Assembly: GCF_022370635.2 (NCBI RefSeq)
Contig: NZ_CP092362.2
Coordinates: 1,984,001 to 2,048,000 of the forward strand
Direction: 5' to 3'
Origin: Mycolicibacterium crocinum
Lineage (GTDB): Bacteria; Actinomycetota; Actinomycetes; Mycobacteriales; Mycobacteriaceae
Length of the DNA stretch: 64,000 bases
Numbering within the stretch: the stretch's first letter is position 1; each line of letters begins with the position of its first letter. The notes below the pieces were generated by a model. That model did no database searches and was not told the origin of the DNA. It saw only the letters and a program-made list of their open reading frames with translations. This document shows, in pieces, positions 58,216 to 64,000 of this stretch. Made by a program: the position numbers and the translations under genes.

Positions 58216-58228
58216 GACACCGGGTGTC
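58216..58228. promoter_or_regulatory. Short palindrome in the 58089-58381 gap
   Basis: GACACC-G-GGTGTC, a perfect 6-base inverted repeat. It lies in the 293-base divergent gap, which otherwise has no gene. Target regulator unknown. Confidence 0.35.
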
Positions 58229-58381
58229 TTTTCAAGCGGCTTTGCCAGTGCCGGTGTGTCACGCGGTCAGGTGGGACTGCGGTGGCACAAGTGACGGGTG
58301 TAACAAAACGGATGTCCGGCCGAAAACACTGGTACAGGGCGTTCACGGCACGGGGACGCCGCCCTGCGAGCCGAGGATGAC

Positions 58382-58864
58382 ATGACGGTGAACATTTCCA
58401 CGCATACATCTGTTCGGATGCGTCGCGCCTGCCTCGGGCTCGGCGTACTGGCCGTTTCAGCTGCATTTCTGGCGGCACCCGTGGCGGGCGCCGACCCGGC
58501 CGAACCCGTTGATCCCGCGGTCCCGACCGTGGTGGCCGGCGACGCGGGCGCCCCGCCGGTCGACGCCCCGGCCCCCGCCGCGCCGCCCGTACCGGTTCAG
58601 CATCTGTCCAGCCCGGACAACTTGCCCCCCGGCACGACGTCAACCGACGCCCCACCGCAGGGGCGGCTCGGCTACTGGCGCGACTTGTTGCATGCCATGC
58701 GCACCCAACAGGTGTCGGGCGGCGACGCGCTGCTGTTGCTGACCCAGCGCCCGCTGGACGCCAATGCCGCGCCCCCGCCCGGCATGTCGTCGACCCCGAC
58801 GGGTCCGGTCGGAACGTCGGCCGTTGCGCCTGTGGCCGATGCTGGTGCGGCTGCGGCCGGTTAG
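58382..58864 (+). CDS. Small secreted Pro/Ala-rich protein
   Basis: A 160-residue exported protein. It has a signal peptide ('RACLGLGVLAVSAAFLAAPVAGA', cleaved about residue 36), then a low-complexity Pro/Ala/Asp region ('PAEPVDPAVPTVVAG', 'PPVDAPAPAAPPVPVQHL'), then a short structured part 'GRLGYWRDLLHAMRTQQVSGGDALLLLTQRPL', then another Ala-rich tail. The structured helix pair is the only conserved-looking segment. I recognise no family. GAGGATGAC precedes ATG 58382. It overlaps the SulP stop by 4 bases. Confidence 0.82.
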   Translation: MTVNISTHTSVRMRRACLGLGVLAVSAAFLAAPVAGADPAEPVDPAVPTVVAGDAGAPPVDAPAPAAPPVPVQHLSSPDNLPPGTTSTDAPPQGRLGYWRDLLHAMRTQQVSGGDALLLLTQRPLDANAAPPPGMSSTPTGPVGTSAVAPVADAGAAAAG

Positions 58865-60564
58865 CGACGCCCGACTGCTTCGACCGCCGCGTCGAGGTCG
58901 GTTTGATACCGGCCGTTGCTTTCGACGTCGCGCCACCACTCGGCGCGTCGAAGCGTTCGCAAGGTCCGCTCGGGCACGGCGGTGATCATCAACCGGACGC
59001 CCGCCTCGGACAGTTCGCGGTCGAGTTCGACCAGAATGTGCAGCACCGTCGACTCGAGCACCGTCTGCCGTACCAGGTCGAGGACAACGGTCGCCGGCGG
59101 TGTCGGCGACGCCAGCGCGGCGCTGCGAATCGTGGTGACGTTGGGACGCACGTTGGCGGCATAGAGCGGGATAAGGCAGCGCAGCACCAGGGGATCGGCG
59201 GGAACCAGTTCGGCGTTCTCCGGCCGCTCGGCCCACGCGCAGTTGTCCTGACGGACGACCTGAACAACGTGCGGGGCGTTGACGACGTGCAGAACCAGCA
59301 GCAGGGTGGCGGCCACCGCGACCGCCACTGCGGGAATGAGGCCGAAGGCGAGTCCGATCAGCGCGACGCCGATGGCGCCGAAACATTCCCGCGGATTCAG
59401 GCGGTAGAGCCGTCGCAGTGCGCCGATATCGACCAGCCGGGTGACCGCGACGACCACGACGGCGCCAAGGACCGCCTGCGGAAGCAGGCTCAGGATCGGC
59501 GCCACCAACAGTGCGACGACCACGGCCAGCACTACCAACACCAGACCACTGATCTGGCTGCGCGCGCCCGAGCGCATGTTCACCGAGGTCTGAGCGAAGC
59601 CACCGGCCGGCGGCAGCGAATGGAAGAACGCGCCCGCCACCGAGGCCATGCCGAGTGCGAGCAATTCACGGTCGGGCTCGGTCGAGGGCTCGGCGGCGTG
59701 CCGCGAGGTGCGCGCCACCGCGATCGTCTCGAGAAACGCCATCACCGCGATCGCGAGCGCGCCCGGAATGAGCAGCACGATGTGGCGATCGAGCCGGGGA
59801 ACGTCGGGCAGCGGCAGCCCCGACGGCACCGTCGGGATGAGCGCGACGCCGTATACCGGCAGCGCGACCATCGCACTCACCGCGATCCCGAGCACGATCG
59901 CCAGGAGCGGCCCGGGAACCCGCGGGGCGAACTTGGTCAGCGCCAGCAGCACCACCAGGCAGACCACGGACACAGCCACGGTCACCACGCTGGCGTTCGG
60001 GATGTCGGTCAACGCCGCCCATGCCACCCTGAAGAACCCGGTCGTACGCGGATGGGGAGGTACACCCAGCAATTTGGGTAGCTGCGCTGCCATCACCGTG
60101 AGCCCGACGGCGATCTTGATGCCGACCAAGGTCATGTCGCTGATGTTGTCGACCAGCATGCCGAGACGAAAGACTCTGGCCAGCAACAGGAATAGCCCGA
60201 CCAACAGGGTCAGGGTGATCAGATCGCCGCGCTGGTCGTCGCTGCCGATCAGTACACCGCCGGCGAGCATCGTCGAGGCCGTCAGCGTCGACACCGTCGA
60301 CGATGTGGTGACACTGGCGACCCGCGAGCCACCGATGAAGGCATACACCACCACCGGAACCATGCAGGTGTACAAGCCGATCTGGACGGGCATGTTCGCG
60401 ACGGTCGCGTACGCCATCGCCAGGGGGATGACCACCGCGCCGGTGCTGAGCCCGGCCAGGATGTCGGCCTTCAACCAGCTCGCGCGGTACGGCCGGATAC
60501 CCGGGGCCAGCCAGGTGGGTGGCGCTGTGGTGGACACGACCGGAATTGTGGCACCTCGGCGCAT
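58861..60564 (-). CDS. SulP-family anion permease with STAS domain
   Basis: A 567-residue SulP transporter. Helices span about residues 25-420; the family segment 'GLYTCMVPVVVYAFIGGSRVASVTTSSTVSTLTA' in outline, 'GGFAQTSVNMRSGARSQISGLV' and 'NPRECFGAIGVALIGLAFG' are typical. A C-terminal STAS domain follows ('FVLDLVRQTVLESTVLHILVELDRELSEAGVRLMIT'-like region, about 480-540). SulP proteins carry sulfate, bicarbonate or dicarboxylates. Start 60564 is kept; GTG 60537 is an alternative. The small secreted protein gene faces its 3' end. Confidence 0.92.
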   Translation of the reverse strand: MRRGATIPVVSTTAPPTWLAPGIRPYRASWLKADILAGLSTGAVVIPLAMAYATVANMPVQIGLYTCMVPVVVYAFIGGSRVASVTTSSTVSTLTASTMLAGGVLIGSDDQRGDLITLTLLVGLFLLLARVFRLGMLVDNISDMTLVGIKIAVGLTVMAAQLPKLLGVPPHPRTTGFFRVAWAALTDIPNASVVTVAVSVVCLVVLLALTKFAPRVPGPLLAIVLGIAVSAMVALPVYGVALIPTVPSGLPLPDVPRLDRHIVLLIPGALAIAVMAFLETIAVARTSRHAAEPSTEPDRELLALGMASVAGAFFHSLPPAGGFAQTSVNMRSGARSQISGLVLVVLAVVVALLVAPILSLLPQAVLGAVVVVAVTRLVDIGALRRLYRLNPRECFGAIGVALIGLAFGLIPAVAVAVAATLLLVLHVVNAPHVVQVVRQDNCAWAERPENAELVPADPLVLRCLIPLYAANVRPNVTTIRSAALASPTPPATVVLDLVRQTVLESTVLHILVELDRELSEAGVRLMITAVPERTLRTLRRAEWWRDVESNGRYQTDLDAAVEAVGRR

Positions 60565-60591
60565 CCGGCGTGCTTTTACCGGATCGGCTGG

Positions 60592-61224
60592 TTATGTGTC
60601 CTCGGCGACGCCCACGACGACTTCGTTGCGGCGCCGGCAGGGCAGTGTCCACGGCGGATCGTAGAACCACGCCAGCGGTTCGCCGGTCGTCTCGATCTCA
60701 TTGCGGTACAGGGCTTTCAGGAGCTCACTGGTACGCGCGTTCACCGCTTCCGGGCCGATGCTCCCGTTGAATCGCAGCACGGCAACCGTCTCGCCGGGAA
60801 CCGTCACGAGGCGCACCCGGCTGTCGTTCGGGGTGGGCAACGTCTCGAGGGTGTACTTCGAGGGCATGAAGAAGCGGATGACCCATTCCCCTGACGGCGT
60901 GCGCTGGGTCGCCACGGGTGCGGTCATCGCGATCTTCTCGCTGGACTGCTGGGCCACCGGAGCCGTCATCGCGATCTTCGTGCTGCCGGAGTTGCCGCCG
61001 AAGATGTAGCGGGCCAGTACTCGGAATCCCTGGTTGCGGGCCGCTTCCTCGTCGGCGTCGATGGTCGTCTCGGCGGCGATGCGGGGTCCATACCGGCGAA
61101 TCTCGACTCCGCCGATCTTGCGTTCGACGGTGAACGCCGGCTCCTCGGTGCCCGCTCGGATGCCCACAATGTTGCCCACGCCCTCGGCGATCTGCACCGC
61201 CGCTCCGGCAATCGTTTTCAACAC
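60592..61224 (-). CDS. SOUL-family heme-binding protein
   Basis: A 210-residue SOUL/HBP protein. Family segments are 'EEPAFTVERKIGGVEIRRYGPRIAAET' in outline, 'RVLARYIFGGNSGSTKIAMTAPVAQ', the repeated 'KIAMTAPVA' a few residues later, and 'VIRFFMPSKYTLETLPTPND' and 'VAVLRFNG'. SOUL proteins bind heme or tetrapyrroles. GTG 61224 has GAGGAGG 7 bases ahead. The N-terminal 'LKTIAGAAVQIAEGVGNIVGIR' is a helix that could act as a membrane-associated segment. It is 27 bases upstream of the SulP gene start on the same strand, with no shared role evident. Confidence 0.92.
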   Translation of the reverse strand: MLKTIAGAAVQIAEGVGNIVGIRAGTEEPAFTVERKIGGVEIRRYGPRIAAETTIDADEEAARNQGFRVLARYIFGGNSGSTKIAMTAPVAQQSSEKIAMTAPVATQRTPSGEWVIRFFMPSKYTLETLPTPNDSRVRLVTVPGETVAVLRFNGSIGPEAVNARTSELLKALYRNEIETTGEPLAWFYDPPWTLPCRRRNEVVVGVAEDT

Positions 61225-61344
61225 AGCCGCCTCCTCGTTCCCTCGCAGTCATACCCGTCCGCGAGGTGGAAGTCGATGACCTATTTGTGACGCACTTTCG
61301 GGGCTGGAGCCCGCCGGCTCGACCGGTCCATATATGGTCCGGGA

Positions 61345-62184
61345 ATGACTCGGGTTTCGGTGATCACCGGCGGTGCGGGCGGAATGGGGTTGGCGACGGC
61401 CAAGATCGTCGGGCAGGGCCACGCGCTGGTGCTCTGCGATGTCAGGCAGGACCGGCTCGACGCGGCAGCCGACGCCCTGGCCGGCCTGGGCGTCACAGCC
61501 ACGATGGTCAACTGCGACGTCACCGACCGGGATGCGGTCACACGACTTTTCGAGACGGCCGCCGGCATCGGGCCGATCGCCTCGGTGATCCACACCGCGG
61601 GCGTCAGCCCGAGCATGGGTGATGCCGACTACGTCATGACCACCAACGCGATCGGGACCCTCAACGTCAACGAGGTGTTCTTCGCCGCGGCGGGTGAGGG
61701 CTCGGCGATCGTGAATGTCGCCTCGATGGCGTCGCACATGCTGCCCGACGAACTGGTCCCGGCTCAGCATTTCGACCTTGCCTTCACCGACGAACCCCGG
61801 TTCCTGGCGGAGATGCTGGCGGCGTGCGACATCGCGGGGGAGGAGATGCGCTCCGGGTTGGCCTACAGCGTGAGCAAGACCTTCGTCCGGTGGTACAGCT
61901 CCGCACAGGCCGAACGGTTCAACGGCCGCGGTCTGCGCATCGTCTCGGTGTCACCCGGATCGGTGGACACCGAGATGGGACTTCTGGAAGCGGAAGCCGG
62001 CGCCGGTGCGATGGTCGCCAATGCGGCGGTGCCCCGATGGGGCAAGGCTGAGGAGATGGCCGAGCTGTTCGCCTTCTGCGCCAGTGACCGGGCCACCTAC
62101 CTGACCGGAACCGACATCCTCAATGACGGAGGCGTGATCGCCTCGATGCGGGAGCGCGCCCGGGTGGCTGCCCAGAACGACTAG
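61345..62184 (+). CDS. Short-chain dehydrogenase/reductase
   Basis: A 279-residue classical SDR. The cofactor site 'VSVITGGAGGMGLATAKIVGQGHAL' gives TGxxxGxG. 'CDVTDRDAVTRLF' supplies the adenine site and 'VNVASMASHM' the catalytic Ser. 'LAYSVSKTFVRWYSS' holds the YxxxK catalytic pair. 'ISVSPGSVDTEMGLLE' and 'YLTGTDILNDGGVIASM' complete the fold. It lies alone between the SOUL gene (divergent, 120 bases) and a convergent acyl-CoA dehydrogenase (4-base overlap). The alcohol or ketone substrate is unknown. Confidence 0.94.
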   Translation: MTRVSVITGGAGGMGLATAKIVGQGHALVLCDVRQDRLDAAADALAGLGVTATMVNCDVTDRDAVTRLFETAAGIGPIASVIHTAGVSPSMGDADYVMTTNAIGTLNVNEVFFAAAGEGSAIVNVASMASHMLPDELVPAQHFDLAFTDEPRFLAEMLAACDIAGEEMRSGLAYSVSKTFVRWYSSAQAERFNGRGLRIVSVSPGSVDTEMGLLEAEAGAGAMVANAAVPRWGKAEEMAELFAFCASDRATYLTGTDILNDGGVIASMRERARVAAQND

Positions 62185-63317
62185 GGGCGAGTCAGTTTGG
62201 CGTACCGGGTGCGGTGCTCATCGGTGGATCCGAACTCGTACTGCAGCGCGGTGAGCCGCTTGAAGTAGTGCCCGATCGCCAGCTCCTCGGTCATGCCCAT
62301 ACCGCCATGGAGCTGGACGGCGTTCTGGCCGATGAACCGGGCAGCGCGACCGATGGTCGCTTTGGCCGCCGAGACCGCGCGAGCCCGAACCTGCGGCTCG
62401 GCTTCGAGATTCAACACCGCGAGATAGACCGCGGCAACGGACTGCTCGAGTTCCATGTACATGTCGACCATGCGATGCTGCAGAACCTGGAAGGTGCCGA
62501 TCGGCTGACCGAACTGCTGTCGTTGCTTGCAGTATTCGACGGTGTCGGCCAACACCTTTCGCATGCCGCCGACCGCCTCGGCGCACACCGCGGCCGCGCC
62601 TTCGTCGCGAGCCTTGGCCAGCGACGCGGACGCGTCCTCGGCCAGCAGCGCGTCGGCGGGCAGGCGTAGGCCGTCGAAGGTCAGGTCGGCGCCGCGCCGG
62701 TCGTCGATGGTGCGATAGCTGTGGACCTCCAGACCCGGCGGTGGTGCGGTGGGGTCGAACTCGGTGAGGAACAGCGAAACACCCTGCGCGGCATCGGGTT
62801 CACCTGACGTCCGGGCGACGATGAGCAGGTGGGTGGCCAACGGTGCGGCGGTGACGACGATCTTCTCGCCGGTGATCACCCACTCGTCACCGGCGCGTAC
62901 CGCCTTTGTCGACACCGCGTGACCACCGGTGTCCGGCTCGGTACTGGCCAGGGCGACGATGGCGCTGCCCTCGGCGATGCGCTCCAACAGCACGGCGGCA
63001 CCCGGATGGTCGCTCCGCTGCAGCAGACCGCCCGCCACCACGACGGTGTCGATGAACGGTTCGATCGCCAGGGCGCGGCCGAGTTCCTCGGCGATCACCA
63101 TGATTTCGACCGGGCCTCCGCCGATCCCGCCGACCGACTCCGGGAAGGCGGCACCGAGGATGCCGAGCTCGTCGGCCAGGCCGCGCCAGATCTCGGGCTG
63201 CCAGCCCGGTCCGATCTTGGCCGCGGTACGGCTCTTTTCGAGGTCATAGCGGGTGGCCAGGAACTTGCCCAGGCCGTCGCGCAGGAGCTCTTGTTCTTTG
63301 TTCAGGTTGAAGTCCAT
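62181..63317 (-). CDS. Acyl-CoA dehydrogenase (FadE-type), subunit 2
   Basis: A 378-residue acyl-CoA dehydrogenase-fold flavoprotein. Typical features are 'NLNKEQELLRDGLGKFLATRYDLEKS', 'LGILGAAFPESVGGIGGG', 'VIAEELGRALAIEPF', 'WVITGEKIVVTAAPLATHLLIVA' and 'GFRTQQFGQPIGTFQVLQHRMVDMY'-like middle helices, ending 'GGMGMTEELAIGHYFKRLTALQYEFG'. The catalytic Glu is not evident at the usual place; instead 'GGMGMTEELAIGHYFKRLTAL' is the FadE heterotetramer-type sequence, in which one partner lacks it. Start ATG shares one base with the upstream stop (TAATG), so the two fadE genes are a coupled pair, as in steroid or bile-acid side-chain FadE pairs. Confidence 0.93.
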   Translation of the reverse strand: MDFNLNKEQELLRDGLGKFLATRYDLEKSRTAAKIGPGWQPEIWRGLADELGILGAAFPESVGGIGGGPVEIMVIAEELGRALAIEPFIDTVVVAGGLLQRSDHPGAAVLLERIAEGSAIVALASTEPDTGGHAVSTKAVRAGDEWVITGEKIVVTAAPLATHLLIVARTSGEPDAAQGVSLFLTEFDPTAPPPGLEVHSYRTIDDRRGADLTFDGLRLPADALLAEDASASLAKARDEGAAAVCAEAVGGMRKVLADTVEYCKQRQQFGQPIGTFQVLQHRMVDMYMELEQSVAAVYLAVLNLEAEPQVRARAVSAAKATIGRAARFIGQNAVQLHGGMGMTEELAIGHYFKRLTALQYEFGSTDEHRTRYAKLTRP

Positions 63318-64000
63318 TACAGCCCCAGAGTCGCCTTGGCCAGAATATTGCGTTGAATTTCGTTGCTGCCCGCGTAGATTGAGCCGGCCCGATCGTTGAA
63401 GTACCGCAGGGCCGCGACCGCCTGCCAGGGCTTGCCGCTGACGTAGCCGTCGGCGGGTGGTTCGAAGTCCGAGACCGGACCGCCGGGGCGCGTTGCGTGC
63501 GGCTGGTATGCCCGGCCGCGCGGCCCGGCGGCTTCCATCGCGAGCTCGGTGATGGCCTGCGACAGTTCAGTGGACAGGACCTTCAGCATCGACGACGCCG
63601 CGCCGGGGTTGCGGCCTTCGGCAACCGTTGTCAGGACGCGGTATTCGAGGATCTCGAGCACCTCGGTGCGGATGCGGATATCGGCGAGCTTGGCCGCGAA
63701 CGGCGGGTCGTCGATCAGCGCGCCGCCGTTCGGTCCGGGCTGGGTGGTGGCCTCGGTGGCGATCGACTCGGCCATCACCTGCAGCGCGGGTGCCGTTGCG
63801 CCGCCGCCTCGTTCGAACTCCAGCAGATACTTGGCCACCGTCCAGCCGTCGTCGATTTCGCCGATCACGTTCGACTTGGGCACGCGCACGGCGTCGAAGA
63901 AGATCTGGTTCTGCACCTTCTCTCCGGAGGTCATCACCAGCGGACGGATCTCGATGCCGGGTGAGGACATGTCGATGAGCACGAAGGTGATGCCCTGCTG
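63317..64000 (-). CDS. Acyl-CoA dehydrogenase (FadE-type), subunit 1, 5' end outside window
   Basis: The C-terminal part (about 228 residues visible) of an acyl-CoA dehydrogenase; the N-terminus is beyond 64000. Recognisable segments are 'GITFVLIDMSSPGIEIRPL', 'FFDAVRVPKSNVIGEIDDGWTVAKYLLEFERGG' in outline and the standard tail 'YFNDRAGSIYAGSNEIQRNILAKATLGL'. This end is the classic FadE C-terminus with the FAD/nucleotide-contacting 'YAGSNEIQRNIL'. It overlaps the downstream partner as TAATG. The pair is likely an alpha2beta2 dehydrogenase of an unusual acyl-CoA (steroid-type or branched). Confidence 0.93.
   Translation of the reverse strand, partial: QQGITFVLIDMSSPGIEIRPLVMTSGEKVQNQIFFDAVRVPKSNVIGEIDDGWTVAKYLLEFERGGGATAPALQVMAESIATEATTQPGPNGGALIDDPPFAAKLADIRIRTEVLEILEYRVLTTVAEGRNPGAASSMLKVLSTELSQAITELAMEAAGPRGRAYQPHATRPGGPVSDFEPPADGYVSGKPWQAVAALRYFNDRAGSIYAGSNEIQRNILAKATLGL

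Noticed and set aside
1..64000. A CRISPR array
   Set aside because: No regularly spaced direct repeats of CRISPR length with spacers and no cas genes were seen; the only regular repeats are the short 12-base units at 7368 and the glycine-repeat codons.

Overview
The window reads as chromosome of a saprophytic, probably rapid-growing mycobacterium (Mycolicibacterium-like). The evidence is about 65% GC, an MmpL transporter, a PGRS-type glycine-rich secreted protein, F420/deazaflavin, SOUL, DUF732 and CAP secreted proteins, many TetR regulators, frequent GTG starts, and many ATGA/GTGA operon overlaps.

Layout. (1) 1-7.5 kb: lower-GC accessory DNA with an AraC fragment, MmpL, a DUF6188 protein, an alpha/beta hydrolase, a hotdog thioesterase and a TetR. 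It ends at a bare tRNA/tmRNA 3' end followed by an intrinsic terminator (7490-7552). I read this as the right attachment site of an integrated island lying to the left. (2) 7.6-11.2 kb: DUF3297 gene, then an arsenic island (acr3, arsI/cadI, arsR, arsC, second arsR) with recognisable ArsR operators. (3) 11.3-17.2 kb: copper/periplasmic oxidase block (His-rich membrane protein, membrane-anchored protein, DUF305 lipoprotein, multicopper oxidase, SHOCT protein) next to a ctaD. (4) 17.3-25.9 kb: VOC protein, a hydrolase remnant, a secreted PGRS-GH5 (endoglycoceramidase-like) fusion, a berberine-bridge-type FAD oxidase, a Ddn-like protein, an intact-looking IS3-family element, a Pro-rich membrane protein and a 2-hydroxyacid dehydrogenase. 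(5) 25.9-31.4 kb: a GntR-led leftward operon (acyl-CoA ligase, class II aldolase, amidohydrolase) divergent from a quinone oxidoreductase. (6) 31.4-37.4 kb: a decayed 46-codon frame, an FMO and a run of small secreted/envelope proteins. (7) 37.4-39.9 kb: TetR / EthA-like Baeyer-Villiger monooxygenase / esterase unit with a clear operator. (8) 40-54.3 kb: aromatic meta-cleavage catabolism. A leftward arm holds flavin hydroxylase, C-C hydrolase, extradiol dioxygenase, sulfatase and amidohydrolase. A rightward TetR arm carries the lower pathway (hydratase, acetaldehyde dehydrogenase, hydroxyoxovalerate aldolase). A second TetR-controlled arm holds another dioxygenase, an FAH-family enzyme and another hydroxylase. 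(9) 54.3-64 kb: Tat-exported siderophore-binding protein, MFS transporter, VanX-like dipeptidase, PAS-ANTAR protein, SulP permease, SOUL protein, SDR and the start of an acyl-CoA dehydrogenase pair.

The aromatic block is the metabolic core. A phenolic is hydroxylated to a catechol and opened by an extradiol dioxygenase. It is then cleaved by a C-C hydrolase or FAH enzyme and drained by the shared hydratase/aldolase/dehydrogenase to pyruvate and acetyl-CoA. The co-transcribed sulfatase suggests that an aryl sulfate ester can feed the leftward arm. Three TetR genes in this half of the window sit beside inverted or tandem sites that can be read directly from the sequence.
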